Below, piece by piece: positions 17,181 through 25,864 of a stretch of 64,000 nt of DNA. The notes beneath the pieces were generated by a model. It was given only the letters and a program-made list of their open reading frames with translations, was not told the DNA's origin and searched no databases. The first letter of the stretch is position 1. Each line of letters opens with the position of its first letter. Source of the DNA: Nitrosopumilus cobalaminigenes (lineage in GTDB: Archaea > Thermoproteota > Nitrososphaeria > Nitrososphaerales > Nitrosopumilaceae); NCBI RefSeq assembly GCF_013407145.1, contig NZ_CP026993.1:1262590-1326589 (forward strand). The letters run 5' to 3'. The translations under genes were made by a program, and so were the position numbers.

Positions 17181-18114
17181 AACTGAAATAATTAAAATTT
17201 TTCAGAAGGGATTAGGTAAGAAAAAGTTTGAATCTGAGGATGTAGAAATTTTAAACTTTGACAAAGTAAAGATAATAGCAAAAATAGACACACTAGTTGA
17301 AAGTACAGATATTCCATCAAAAATGAAATTATCTGATGCTGCAAGGAAAAGTGTCGTAGCATGTGTTAGTGATTTTGCCTCAAAAGGAGTCAAACCAAAA
17401 TACGGAATGATTTCAATTAATCTTCCAAAGACAATTTCACGCTTAAAAATAAACGAAATTGTGTCAGGTTTCAAAAAAGCCTGTAAAGAATATGATATTT
17501 CATTTCTAGGTGGAGATACTAACGAAGGTAAAGAAATTGTGTTTAACGTATGTCTTTTTGGAATTACAGACAAAATAGTCACGAGAAAAGATTCAAAGAA
17601 GAAAGATCTGATATTTGTGACAGGTCCATTTGGTTATACTTCAGCAGGGCTGAATATGTTGTTAGGAAAGAAACGTGGAAAAGAAACTTTTGTAAAAAAA
17701 GCTATAAAATCAGTCATCAAACCAAAACCTAGACTTGAATTTGGCTTAAAAAATAAAAAATATTTTTCATCATCAATGGATTCTAGTGATGGATTATCTA
17801 CAACATTAAATGAAATGTCAAAACTTAGTAAAAACAAGTTTATCATAAACAAAATTCCAGCTTTGAGGGATTTACAAGATTTTTCCAAAAATTATAGATT
17901 AAATTTGGATGATTTAGTTTTTAATGGTGGAGAAGAATATGAGTTTGTTTTTACTACATCGTCAAATAACAGAAACGTTATTGAAAAAAATGCTAAATTG
18001 TTAAAAATTCCAATTATTGAAATAGGTTTTGTCACAACAGGCAAGGGCGTTTATCTAGAAAATGAAAGTAGGTTGATTCGCTTAAAAGATTTAGGTTGGA
18101 AACATCTCAAATAA
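17164..18114 (+). CDS. thiL: Thiamine-monophosphate kinase
   Basis: ThiL phosphorylates thiamine monophosphate to the active cofactor thiamine diphosphate. The 316-residue protein has the PurM/ThiL fold. The segment IAKIDTLVESTDIPS replaces the usual TTD metal motif. It is followed by SVVACVSDFASKGVKPKYG, SFLGGDTNEG (ATP/Mg site), VTGPFGYTSAGL, and SMDSSDGL. The start lies inside the upstream mutase gene (17-nt overlap), so the two are likely co-transcribed. Confidence 0.88.
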   Translation: MKKLDETEIIKIFQKGLGKKKFESEDVEILNFDKVKIIAKIDTLVESTDIPSKMKLSDAARKSVVACVSDFASKGVKPKYGMISINLPKTISRLKINEIVSGFKKACKEYDISFLGGDTNEGKEIVFNVCLFGITDKIVTRKDSKKKDLIFVTGPFGYTSAGLNMLLGKKRGKETFVKKAIKSVIKPKPRLEFGLKNKKYFSSSMDSSDGLSTTLNEMSKLSKNKFIINKIPALRDLQDFSKNYRLNLDDLVFNGGEEYEFVFTTSSNNRNVIEKNAKLLKIPIIEIGFVTTGKGVYLENESRLIRLKDLGWKHLK

Positions 18115-18435
18115 TTATTCTCCAGGATATAGATTTCTTTCAACATTATTTACAATACTAAAAACTGATTCAGCAGGTAATCCATTAACACATTTTGTCA
18201 TCCATAAATTATCAAGATATGTTAATCGTTTAAAATCATCTACAGGTAGTTCATCGGGATTTGAATCAGGATACATTGCATGTATTCTATATCCTTCATT
18301 AGCAATTTCTTGACAATCTTGTTCTAAGGGTGACAAACCAGGATCATTGATCGGAGTTAAGAAATTAATCGCTACTGAAGCTATCAAAGCGACAGCTACT
18401 GCTACACCTATTGCCAACAAGAAAATAGATGCCAT
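18115..18435 (-). CDS. Membrane-anchored hypothetical protein
   Basis: A 106-residue protein with an N-terminal hydrophobic helix (about 3-24) and a soluble remainder containing two Cys residues (LEQDCQEIANEGY; WMTKCVNGL) that could form a disulfide outside the cell. The PINDPGLSPL motif after the helix resembles the small protein at 15362. It converges with thiL with no gap between the coding ends. Function unknown. Confidence 0.7.
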   Translation of the reverse strand: MASIFLLAIGVAVAVALIASVAINFLTPINDPGLSPLEQDCQEIANEGYRIHAMYPDSNPDELPVDDFKRLTYLDNLWMTKCVNGLPAESVFSIVNNVERNLYPGE

Positions 18436-18552
18436 TTAATGCAAAATGACTATGACAGTATATGAATAGTCAGTGATTTGTATTCAAGTGCCCAAAATAA
18501 GCCAAGTTTGAAAAATCAATGTATTTTAAACCCTTTAAGACCTGAATACACA

Positions 18553-19062
18553 TTGTCAGAAGTCGAATCTGAGGTAAAAGAAGTACCAGTCGAAGAGACT
18601 GAAGCTGTAGTAGAAGAAACAGAGGCAGTAGTAGAGCAAGTAGAATCAAAGGCTCAACCAGAGACTAAAAAAGAAGGCCCTGAAAAATGGGGAATTGCCC
18701 ACATTTACAGTAGTTATAATAATACAATTATTCACATGACCGACCTAACAGGTGGAGAAACAGTTTCCATCAGTTCTGGTGGAATTCATGTCAATGCAGA
18801 CAGATACGAATCATCACCATTTGCTGCAATGAAAGCTGCAAATGCAGTAGTTGAATCTGCAAGAACAAAAGGATTTACAGGATTTCACATCAGAGTTCGC
18901 GCTGTAGGTGGAGTTGGTTCCAGAGTTCCTGGTCCAGGTGCACAAGCTGCAATTAGAGCATTAGCAAGAGGCGGATTCAAAATTGGAAGAATTGATGACG
19001 TAACACCAATTCCTCATGATACCACCAGAAAGAAAGGTGGAAAAAGAGGAAGAAGAGTCTAG
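18553..19062 (+). CDS. rps11: 30S ribosomal protein S11 with acidic N-terminal extension
   Basis: The C-terminal ~125 residues are S11: [51 protein letters not shown], and the basic end [14 protein letters not shown]. It binds 16S rRNA in the platform. I chose TTG 18553 ([10 protein letters not shown]). The frame stays open upstream but reads less well. The first ~45 residues are a Glu/Val-rich acidic extension with an internal repeat ([15 protein letters not shown]). S11 stands alone here, away from the usual S13-S4-S11-rpoD cluster. Confidence 0.92.
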   Translation: MSEVESEVKEVPVEETEAVVEETEAVVEQVESKAQPETKKEGPEKWGIAHIYSSYNNTIIHMTDLTGGETVSISSGGIHVNADRYESSPFAAMKAANAVVESARTKGFTGFHIRVRAVGGVGSRVPGPGAQAAIRALARGGFKIGRIDDVTPIPHDTTRKKGGKRGRRV

Positions 19063-19373
19063 TCAGAAATTTTTATTTTAAGTTCACAACCTCTAGAAAT
19101 AAAATAATCTGTCATAAATTTTGCAAACTTTTCTGCAGGATAATTTGCTTGATACTTTTCAATCATATCAGAAAACTTTTCTTCTATACCATTTTGTAAA
19201 TCAGGTTTAAATGCAATTTTAAAAAATGTCCATCCAAATTTTGAAGATGGTTCACTTAGAGCATATCCATTATAGCCACTAACTAAACTTTCCATGTGAG
19301 ATAATGCTTTTTTGATTGATAACAAATCATCTTCATAATTTTTTGTACCAACTTCTAATACAATATTCATCAT
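19059..19373 (-). CDS. Conserved hypothetical protein downstream of PDCD5-like gene
   Basis: An unrecognised 104-residue soluble protein with mixed helix and strand pattern ([32 protein letters not shown]). It overlaps the upstream PDCD5-like gene by 4 nt, and that gene overlaps rtcB by 4 nt, so three genes form one coupled unit rtcB-PDCD5-this gene. A role linked to RNA ligation or its regulation is possible from position only. Confidence 0.72.
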   Translation of the reverse strand: MMNIVLEVGTKNYEDDLLSIKKALSHMESLVSGYNGYALSEPSSKFGWTFFKIAFKPDLQNGIEEKFSDMIEKYQANYPAEKFAKFMTDYFISRGCELKIKISD

Positions 19374-19777
19374 TCATCACCAGATGATTTATTACTAAAT
19401 TTATCACTCAACGAAACAAATTTTCCATCTTGTTCTACATTAATTTTTGTAGCCATCCTGACATTCAATCCAACTGATCTAAACAAGCTCAATAGTTTTC
19501 CTCCATCTAGACTTTCATTAATTTCACCAGTTTTAATTAATTCAGATAATTTGTCTACAATCATTTTAGTTTCAGTTGGAAATTGTGATTCAGCATTTTC
19601 TAAAACTTCCAATCCTCTAAATCCAAGGATTTTGACAACATGATCTCTAGGATTTTCAGTGATGATTTCTTTTGTAGTTGATGTGGGTTCAGGTTCTTGT
19701 TTTGTAGAAATATTTTTCTGCATCTCTGCAAGTCTCCTTGCCTTTAGTCTTTCAAGTTCAGAATCTTCTTCGCTCAA
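19370..19777 (-). CDS. PDCD5-like DNA-binding protein
   Basis: A 135-residue protein. The N-terminal SELERLKARRLAEMQKN matches the start of archaeal PDCD5/TFAR19-type DNA-binding proteins, and the core (FPTETKMIVDKLSELIKTGEI) is compatible with their helical bundle. The C-terminal strand-rich VRMATKINVEQDGKFVSLSD is longer than usual, so I keep this tentative. It is coupled by 4-nt overlaps to rtcB upstream and a hypothetical gene downstream. Confidence 0.6.
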   Translation of the reverse strand: MSEEDSELERLKARRLAEMQKNISTKQEPEPTSTTKEIITENPRDHVVKILGFRGLEVLENAESQFPTETKMIVDKLSELIKTGEINESLDGGKLLSLFRSVGLNVRMATKINVEQDGKFVSLSDKFSNKSSGDE

Positions 19778-21222
19778 CCTTTAATCACACCAATAGGCAC
19801 TAATTTAGCAACTTTTGTGGCAATTCCCAGATTATGAGATACGTTAACTACAGAATCAACATCTTTGTAGGCTTGAGGAGTTTCTTCCACAACACCATCT
19901 CGAGTTAATGCTTTGATAAATATGCCCTTGTCATTGAGTGATTTTTTAACATCATTCTCTGTAAAATTCCGCCTAGCCTTAGATCTCGACATTGTTCTAC
20001 CTGCGCCATGAGCAGTAGAGCCAAAACTCAAATCCATTGAATTTGGCTGACCAAGTAAAATCCAGCTTGCAGTTCCCATTGAACCTGGAACCAATACAGG
20101 CTGACCTAAATCTCGATATCTAGATGGTATTTCATCGCGATTTGCAGGAAATGCTCTAGTTGCACCTTTTCTATGAACTACTAATTTTCGATCTTGGCCA
20201 TCAACTTTGTGTTTTTCTACTTTAGCAATATTATGAGCAACATCATAAACTAATTTCATATCAAGATCAGATTCAGACTGATTGAAAACACGTTGAAATG
20301 AATTTCTAGTCCAATGCGTTAGCATTTGTCTATTACTCCATGCAAAATTTAATGCTGAAAACATTGCTTTTCTATATGACTCACCTTCTTCAGAATTATT
20401 TGGAACACATGCAAGTTCCCTGTCGGGTAAATTGATATCATATTTTTCCATAGCTTGTTCAGAAACTCTAAGATAATCACTACATACCTGATGACCAAAT
20501 CCCCTAGAACCACAATGAATTAAAGTTGTAATTGTTCCTTCTTCAATTCCCATTCTTTTTGCTGCTTCTTCATCATGTATTTCTGCAACTTTTTGAACTT
20601 CAAGAAAGTGATTACCAGAACCTAAACTTCCTAATTGAGGTGCTCCACGTTTTCTTGCTTTATCAGAAACTTTGTTTGGATCAGCATTTTGAATTTGTCC
20701 ATTTTCTTCACAAACATCAGCATCATCTGATGAACCATAACCATGATCAATTGCCCAGTTAACTCCTTTAACTAAAACTTCATCAAGTTCTGAATGAGTA
20801 AGTTTTACAGCACCTTTAGAACCTACACCGGAAGGAATTGAGCTAAATAGATCAGTTACAAGTTCTTTTAGTTTTGAACGAACCATATCTTCTGTTAAAT
20901 TAGAACGAAGTAATCTAACACCACAATTGATATCATATCCAACACCTCCAGGACTAATCATTCCTTCTTCTGCATCCATTGCTGCAACTCCACCAACAGG
21001 AAAACCATAACCTTCATGACCGTCAGGTAATACAACACTATGTCCAACTATACCAGGTATAGAAGCAACATTTCGTGCCTGCATGATTGTTCTATCTGAG
21101 AGCATTTTCTGCATTAGAGATTCATCAGCATAAATCCGAACTGGAACTTTCATTCCAAGATTGGAATCTGCATCAATTTGATATTGATTTTCTCCAATTT
21201 TTCTTGGATTGGTAGAGGACAT
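19774..21222 (-). CDS. rtcB: RNA-splicing ligase RtcB
   Basis: RtcB joins RNA 2',3'-cyclic phosphate ends to 5'-OH ends with GTP and Mn2+, and is the archaeal ligase that seals tRNA exons after intron removal. The 482-residue protein shows PGIVGHSVVLPDGHEGYGFPVGG, GGVGYDINCGVRLL (metal Cys), LGSLGSGNHFLEVQ, and near the C-terminus the guanylylated His in FGSTAHGAGRTMSR. It is the full family length with no intein. An intron-containing tRNA-Leu in this window is an expected substrate. Confidence 0.95.
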   Translation of the reverse strand: MSSTNPRKIGENQYQIDADSNLGMKVPVRIYADESLMQKMLSDRTIMQARNVASIPGIVGHSVVLPDGHEGYGFPVGGVAAMDAEEGMISPGGVGYDINCGVRLLRSNLTEDMVRSKLKELVTDLFSSIPSGVGSKGAVKLTHSELDEVLVKGVNWAIDHGYGSSDDADVCEENGQIQNADPNKVSDKARKRGAPQLGSLGSGNHFLEVQKVAEIHDEEAAKRMGIEEGTITTLIHCGSRGFGHQVCSDYLRVSEQAMEKYDINLPDRELACVPNNSEEGESYRKAMFSALNFAWSNRQMLTHWTRNSFQRVFNQSESDLDMKLVYDVAHNIAKVEKHKVDGQDRKLVVHRKGATRAFPANRDEIPSRYRDLGQPVLVPGSMGTASWILLGQPNSMDLSFGSTAHGAGRTMSRSKARRNFTENDVKKSLNDKGIFIKALTRDGVVEETPQAYKDVDSVVNVSHNLGIATKVAKLVPIGVIKG

Positions 21223-21311
21223 GAGTATGGGTAAAAATTCCTTTCAATCCAATTTAAATCATCAGGAGATTTGTAAAATAATTTTAAATTAATCAAGATT
21301 AATTCTGATGT

Positions 21312-21467
21312 ATGTTAGATGAAGCAATAATCACACAAAAAGCAAATCAATTACTTGCAGAATTAAGATCAAACCCAGATTGGGCAATTGATGAAAAAAA
21401 TTTCAAACAAGGGTATTTCAAAGCTTTAGAGTGGGTTTTACAAGATACAGGGATTATAGAAAGGTAA
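21312..21467 (+). CDS. 51-residue hypothetical protein
   Basis: A short ORF from ATG 21312 encoding MLDEAIITQKANQLLAELRS, then a segment with DWAIDEKNFKQGYFKALEWV and a charged end. It is helical and soluble with no motif that I recognise. A TATA-like TTTTAAATTA is centred about 26 nt before the ATG, the leaderless spacing seen for other genes in the window. It is divergent from rtcB. Confidence 0.7.
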   Translation: MLDEAIITQKANQLLAELRSNPDWAIDEKNFKQGYFKALEWVLQDTGIIER

Positions 21468-21536
21468 TTTTGATAATTATTATCAAATACGAGACTAATG
21501 ATCTAATTTATCTATGATAAAATAAATTCATTCTTT

Positions 21537-21737
21537 ATGGTAAGAAAAAAGCTAACTGAAAAAGAAATTGAAAAACAAAAAGAAGAGCAAAAAGTAAGAG
21601 CCAAAGCTTCTCGTGCAGCTAGAAGAAGTGGAAAAAGCATAAAAACTGAAGGAAAAGTTAGCAAAGCAACTGCAAAGACAAAAGAAGTTAGATCATCAAA
21701 GAAGGTTGCAGCTGTAAAAAAGAGAACAAGAAGTTAA
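21537..21737 (+). CDS. Lysine/arginine-rich small protein
   Basis: A 66-residue, very basic protein. The N-terminal half is a charged helix (KKLTEKEIEKQKEEQKVRAK) and the rest is a Lys/Ala/Ser/Thr/Arg-rich tail (SRAARRSGKS; KKVAAVKKRTRS), like a histone tail or a nucleic-acid-binding extension. It has no globular motif. A TATA-like GATAAAATAAA precedes the ATG by about 24 nt. Binding to DNA or RNA is inferred from charge only. Confidence 0.7.
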   Translation: MVRKKLTEKEIEKQKEEQKVRAKASRAARRSGKSIKTEGKVSKATAKTKEVRSSKKVAAVKKRTRS

Positions 21738-21766
21738 TCATATAGAATTAATTTTATTGGAATAGA

Positions 21767-21862
21767 TTACTCTTGAAAATAGAATACATCATATTTTTTA
21801 TGCAATGATCTTACAAGTTCACGACATTTCATCCAAAATTGTCTATATTCATGGTCAGTCAT
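21767..21862 (-). CDS. Small ORF with conserved-looking but start-less reading frame
   Basis: From ATG 21862 this frame encodes MTDHEYRQFWMKCREL and then VRSLHKKYDVFYFQE. It stays open upstream to 21928 with protein-like sequence (NYLEDSFIQWFYSEHGRS), but no ATG, GTG or TTG lies between the upstream stop and this ATG. The gene may use an unusual start, be a decayed fragment, or be the short form listed. I give the ATG form. Confidence 0.45.
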   Translation of the reverse strand: MTDHEYRQFWMKCRELVRSLHKKYDVFYFQE

Positions 21863-21944
21863 CGACCTTCCATGTTCTGAATAGAACCATTGAATAAAAG
21901 AATCTTCTAAATAATTAAATGTTTTTTTCTAATTCAATCAAATT

Positions 21945-22370
21945 CTATTTCACTACCAGGACAGGCTTCTTGGATTTATGGAGAACATAGTTGGAAGTAC
22001 TACCTAAGAAAATTTCTTTTGCTGCACCCATTCCTCTGGAACCAATTACAATTAGATCAAAATTCTGTTTATCTGCAACTTCAACTATCCTTTTACCATC
22101 ATCACCATAAGATACTCTATCAAAAAACAAAATTCCTTTTTTGGCTGCCTTCAACTTGGCTTTTTTCATAATTTTTTGAGCGTGTCCTAACAAAATTTTC
22201 TCTAATGGAGTAATAGGATCATTTGTTCGTGGTTTTACAATTCCTGCAACATAAAGACCAGTAATAGTAGCATGGGAATCTCTTGCCATGTGAATTGCAA
22301 CATCAAGACCCCTAAAAGAATTAGATGAACCGTCTAAAGGTACAAGAATTTTTTTAATTTGGATTCCCAT
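21945..22370 (-). CDS. Universal stress protein (UspA family)
   Basis: A ~141-residue single Usp domain. The N-terminal KKILVPLDGSSNSFRGLDVA is the nucleotide-binding start and DLIVIGSRGMGAAKEIFLGS gives the ATP-binding G-x-x-G-x9-GS motif, indicating the ATP-binding subtype. I chose the ATG at 22370 (MGIQIKKIL) over one five codons upstream. It is divergent from the CBS-domain gene, and both belong to families that sense adenylates. Confidence 0.87.
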   Translation of the reverse strand: MGIQIKKILVPLDGSSNSFRGLDVAIHMARDSHATITGLYVAGIVKPRTNDPITPLEKILLGHAQKIMKKAKLKAAKKGILFFDRVSYGDDGKRIVEVADKQNFDLIVIGSRGMGAAKEIFLGSTSNYVLHKSKKPVLVVK

Positions 22371-22457
22371 GGTAAAATTAATCAATTTTTTAATTTAAAG
22401 CAGATTGAGATTATCTAGTATGATTTTCAGCTTTGATATTCTAGAAGATCATAAAAT

Positions 22458-22946
22458 ATGGAATTAGACAACATTATGTGTAAAATGACAAATGGAAAAA
22501 CAACAACTATAGCAGATGTAATGACTAAATCAGTAATTTCAGTAGATGCTTCAATCACAGTAAATGAAGCAGCAAAAATGATGGAAGATGCAAAAGTAGG
22601 TGCAGTGATTGTAATGGAAAACAATTCACCAGTAGGAATTGTAACAGACAGAGATTTTTCAGTTAAAGTTGTGGCTCATGCTTATCAAATAACAGAACCT
22701 GTAAAACAAATAATGTCATCTCCATTATTTTCAATTAATTCTGATGAACCAATAAGGATTGCAGCAGATTTGATGCACGACAGAGGAATAAGAAAATTAC
22801 CAGTAATTGATAACGGAAAGGTCGTAGGAATAGTTACTGCAACAGATATTGTGAATTTATTGGCCGTATCAGTAGAGGAAGATATGAGAGACATGTATTT
22901 TCATTCAGTAGCAAAAATTTATACAAATTATAGTCCATATAATTAG
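22458..22946 (+). CDS. Two-CBS-domain protein
   Basis: A 162-residue protein formed of one CBS pair (Bateman module). CBS1 covers about 14-75 (VMTKSVISVDASITVNEAA; GAVIVMENNSPVGIVTDRD) and CBS2 about 83-142 (IMSSPLFSINSDEPIRIAA; LPVIDNGKVVGIVTATDI). Such stand-alone pairs bind AMP, ATP or S-adenosylmethionine and act on unknown partners. It lies 5 nt upstream of a small membrane protein gene. Confidence 0.88.
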   Translation: MELDNIMCKMTNGKTTTIADVMTKSVISVDASITVNEAAKMMEDAKVGAVIVMENNSPVGIVTDRDFSVKVVAHAYQITEPVKQIMSSPLFSINSDEPIRIAADLMHDRGIRKLPVIDNGKVVGIVTATDIVNLLAVSVEEDMRDMYFHSVAKIYTNYSPYN

Positions 22947-22951
22947 AAATC

Positions 22952-23173
22952 ATGGTAATTCCAATTATTGTACTTGTGTCAATACCAATTTTTCTTGGAA
23001 TTGTATACATGCCTCCATATGATCTGCCAGTAGAAGAAGAACCTAGAGAGATTCCAGAAGAACATGATGTGAGTGTATTATACTATATCTTAATGGGGAT
23101 TTGGACGCTGTATTTAATCAAAATTCTTCTTCAAGTAAAAAGAAAGACATTCAAGGTAACACAGAGGTATTAG
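22952..23173 (+). CDS. Small two-helix membrane protein
   Basis: A 73-residue protein with hydrophobic segments at about 2-19 and 44-62, separated by an acidic proline-rich loop (DLPVEEEPREIPEEHD). A basic tail follows (KVKRKTF-like). It starts 5 nt after the CBS gene and is followed 1 nt later by a Cys-rich ORF, suggesting one transcript of three. Function unknown. Confidence 0.7.
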   Translation: MVIPIIVLVSIPIFLGIVYMPPYDLPVEEEPREIPEEHDVSVLYYILMGIWTLYLIKILLQVKRKTFKVTQRY

Positions 23174-23174
23174 T

Positions 23175-23324
23175 TTGAACACAGCGCCATATTGGAGAAA
23201 AAATATTTGTTCAGATTGTAAGAGAGTAAAATGTCAAAAAGGTTGTTTATGTGATTGTCATCAACTAAGAGACAGAATAAATTGAGTTCAGATTTCATGA
23301 GTAGATTTATTTTCCATGTATAAA
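23175..23324 (+). CDS. Cysteine-rich 49-residue protein candidate
   Basis: An ORF from TTG 23175 preceded by a good ribosome binding site (GAGGT, seven nt upstream) inside the end of the previous gene. It encodes APYWRKNICSDCKRVKCQKG, then CLCDCHQ and a short tail. Six Cys and one His in 19 residues (C-x2-C-x4-C-x3-C-x-C-x-C-H) point to bound metal, or to an Fe-S or zinc knuckle. The stop lies just before purB. The spacing and Cys pattern support a real gene; I do not know the family. Confidence 0.55.
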
Positions 23325-23335
23325 GAATAGAAACA

Positions 23336-24697
23336 TTGGCAATTTTACCTATTGATAATGGTCGATATGGGACCAAGGAAATGATGGAAATTTTCAGTGA
23401 ACAAAAGAAAGTAGATTATCAATTAGAGATCGAAGGGGCAGCTGCTATTTCCCAAAGTGAGATAGGAATGATCTCAAAGAGTGTAGGTAAAGAAATTCAC
23501 AGGGCTGCATTATCAGGAAAAATTACTGCAAAAAGAATCAAGCAGTTAGAAGCAAAGAGTGATCACGATACAGCCGCTTTAGTAGAATCACTTAGTGAAA
23601 AATGTTCTAAAAATGCAAGACCTTGGATTCACTATGGTCTTACAAGTAATGATTTAGTTGATACAAGTAATTCAATGCAGATGAGAGATGCATTGCAAAT
23701 TATTGAACCCAAAGTTGCAAAGATGGCATCAATTCTTGCAAAGAAAGCTGTGAAACATTCAAAGATTCCAGCAGTTGGCAGAACACATGGACAACATGCA
23801 AGTATTATTTCATTTGGATTAAAATTTGCAAATTGGGCTGCAGAGATGGCAAAGCATGTAGAACGTATTGAAGAGATTAAGAAAAGAATTTTGATTTGTA
23901 AAACATTAGGTGTTGTCGGTACAGGCTCACTAATGGGTGCAAAATCACTTAAAGTACAAAAAAGAGCTGCTAAACGATTAAAATTATTCCCAGCAGAAGT
24001 TACAACACAAGTTGTTCCCAGAGAAAGATATGCAGAATATGTATTTGAATTAGCATTGATTGGGGCCACTTTGGAAAAAATTGCAATAGAGATTAGAAAT
24101 TTGCAGAGAACCGAAATAGGAGAAGTTGCTGAACAATTTAAGAAAGGTCAAATGGGAAGCAGTGCAGTTCCAGTAAAAAGAAATCCAATAAAGAGTGAAC
24201 GTGTATCATCATTATCAAAGTTAGTAAGAAGTCAAGTTGCAGTTGCATTTGAAAATATTCCATTATGGCATGAACGTGATTTATCAAATTCAGCAAATGA
24301 GCGATTTGTAATTCCAACTGTATCAATTCTAGTTGATGAAATGTTAGAAACTATGACCAGAATTGTTTCAAACTTGATGGTAAATGAGAAAAGAATAGTA
24401 GATAATCTCTACATTACAAAGGGGCAAATCTTTGCAGAGTTTGTTTTAGAGGCCTTAATCAAAAAAGGAATTCCAAGATTTGAAGCATATAGAGATGTTC
24501 AGAGAGTAGCATTTGAGGCAAATGACAAAGGAATGTTTTACAAAGATGCAATCAAAAATGATAAAGCATTTTCTTCAAAGTTAACTGAAAAAGAAATTGA
24601 TGCGATATTCTCACCAGAAAAACACCTTGGTGCATCACCTGCAATTATTAGCAATGTAGAGAAATCAGTAAAGAAAACAGTTCAGAAATTTATCTAG
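23336..24697 (+). CDS. purB: Adenylosuccinate lyase
   Basis: PurB cleaves adenylosuccinate to AMP and SAICAR to AICAR, two steps of purine synthesis. The 453-residue protein shows PWIHYGLTSNDLVDTSNSMQ, the catalytic His in GRTHGQHASIISFG, and the superfamily signature GQMGSSAVPVKRNPIKSE. The start is TTG 23336. Its partner purA is at 4.7 kb. The gene converges with an AsnB-like ligase, with coding ends overlapping by 8 nt. Confidence 0.94.
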   Translation: MAILPIDNGRYGTKEMMEIFSEQKKVDYQLEIEGAAAISQSEIGMISKSVGKEIHRAALSGKITAKRIKQLEAKSDHDTAALVESLSEKCSKNARPWIHYGLTSNDLVDTSNSMQMRDALQIIEPKVAKMASILAKKAVKHSKIPAVGRTHGQHASIISFGLKFANWAAEMAKHVERIEEIKKRILICKTLGVVGTGSLMGAKSLKVQKRAAKRLKLFPAEVTTQVVPRERYAEYVFELALIGATLEKIAIEIRNLQRTEIGEVAEQFKKGQMGSSAVPVKRNPIKSERVSSLSKLVRSQVAVAFENIPLWHERDLSNSANERFVIPTVSILVDEMLETMTRIVSNLMVNEKRIVDNLYITKGQIFAEFVLEALIKKGIPRFEAYRDVQRVAFEANDKGMFYKDAIKNDKAFSSKLTEKEIDAIFSPEKHLGASPAIISNVEKSVKKTVQKFI

Positions 24698-25445
24698 TTT
24701 TCAGTAAAGACTTGTGAATTTTAGTACCATATTGTAATGCTTTTTTTCGTTTTGTACAAGAAAGTTCTGGAACATTAACTTCGCTGGCTAATTTTCGAAT
24801 AATATGTTTGCGATATAGATCTTCTGAATCATGTATTTTTTCAGATATAGGAACAGTTTTTGCATATTCGATAAATTTTTCAGAGAGTAATGGCTGGAGT
24901 ATTCTTACTCCAAATTCAGATGCAACTAAATTAACAGCCTTCATCATTTTGAGTTCGTTATCTAGTTTAGCAGTCATTACTTCATGGATTTTTGATGCTC
25001 CACCAGAAAACGCTTCTCTGTATGCATTATACCCGCAAAATAATTCATCTATCCCATTTGCAGTAATTACAGTATCAAGTCCTAAAGAATTTGCCAGTTT
25101 TGAAACATAATGAAAAGCAATACAGTTTTCATTCCAAGATAAATTATCAGTCTTTATTGTTTGATTAATTTTTGAAGAAATGGATGCAAATGTGTCTGGA
25201 TCAATTTCTAAAATATGATGAGGGTATTTTAGAAATTCATTGACATGTTTTGCAAATAAAATATCATGTGATTCTGAAAATCCAATTGTAAGTAATGTAA
25301 CATCAAAATCCATGTCTGAGCAAATTTTTGAAATTAATGTACTGTCAACTCCGCCAGAAAAAGCAATTCCAATTTTCTTTACTTTGACAGTTTCAGAGAT
25401 AGAATTCTTGATATTATCAAGTAATTTTTTGTTCATATCATCCAT
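24690..25445 (-). CDS. Asparagine-synthase-like ATP-pyrophosphatase lacking glutaminase domain
   Basis: A 251-residue protein matching only the C-terminal synthetase half of asparagine synthase. The PP-loop GIAFSGGVDSTLISK at ~26-40 binds ATP. VITANGIDELFCGYNAYRE matches the family's G-x-D-E-x-F-x-G-Y motif, and the C-terminus has SCTKRKKALQYGT. The usual N-terminal glutamine amidotransferase domain (Cys2) is absent, so it would use free ammonia or act on another substrate. Ammonia use would suit an ammonia oxidiser, but that is inference. Confidence 0.82.
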   Translation of the reverse strand: MDDMNKKLLDNIKNSISETVKVKKIGIAFSGGVDSTLISKICSDMDFDVTLLTIGFSESHDILFAKHVNEFLKYPHHILEIDPDTFASISSKINQTIKTDNLSWNENCIAFHYVSKLANSLGLDTVITANGIDELFCGYNAYREAFSGGASKIHEVMTAKLDNELKMMKAVNLVASEFGVRILQPLLSEKFIEYAKTVPISEKIHDSEDLYRKHIIRKLASEVNVPELSCTKRKKALQYGTKIHKSLLKTR

Positions 25446-25505
25446 TTTGGCTTACTCCACAGATTCCATAAAGGGTAATGAATCAATCTTTTAATTTAAC
25501 ATTAA

Positions 25506-25799
25506 ATGCAATACAGTATGATGCGATTATCTCAACTAGATATCGAGGAGCAATTAAAAAATCTCTCAGGATGGAGTGTTGTTAATGAAAAACTACACAA
25601 GGAATTTCAATTTGATAGTTTCAATCAGGCATTTGGTTTTATGACCAGAGCAGCAATGGAAATTGAAAAAATGAATCACCATCCAGAGTGGTTTAACGTG
25701 TACAATAGAATAACTGTAGAATTGACAACTCATGACGCTGGCGGGATCACAAAAAATGATGTCAATCTGGCTAAAATTCTAAATTCTTTAGCACAGTAA
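25506..25799 (+). CDS. Pterin-4a-carbinolamine dehydratase
   Basis: A 97-residue PCD/DCoH-fold protein: [37 protein letters not shown] (the catalytic HHP motif), and [16 protein letters not shown]. In hydroxylase pathways it dehydrates 4a-hydroxy-tetrahydropterin, and in other settings it serves molybdopterin or folate pathways. A QueD/PTPS-like gene follows on the same strand 65 nt later, so both may serve one pterin route. The exact N-terminus (several ATGs) is uncertain. Confidence 0.88.
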   Translation: MQYSMMRLSQLDIEEQLKNLSGWSVVNEKLHKEFQFDSFNQAFGFMTRAAMEIEKMNHHPEWFNVYNRITVELTTHDAGGITKNDVNLAKILNSLAQ

Positions 25800-25864
25800 T
25801 TTTGAAGAATTTCAGGCACGTTCATTACAGAATTTATATTATATCCATAGTCAGTTGACTTCAC

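Noticed and set aside
20532-20762. 76-residue ORF opposite rtcB
   Set aside because: Leu/Phe/His-rich antisense shadow of a highly conserved gene.
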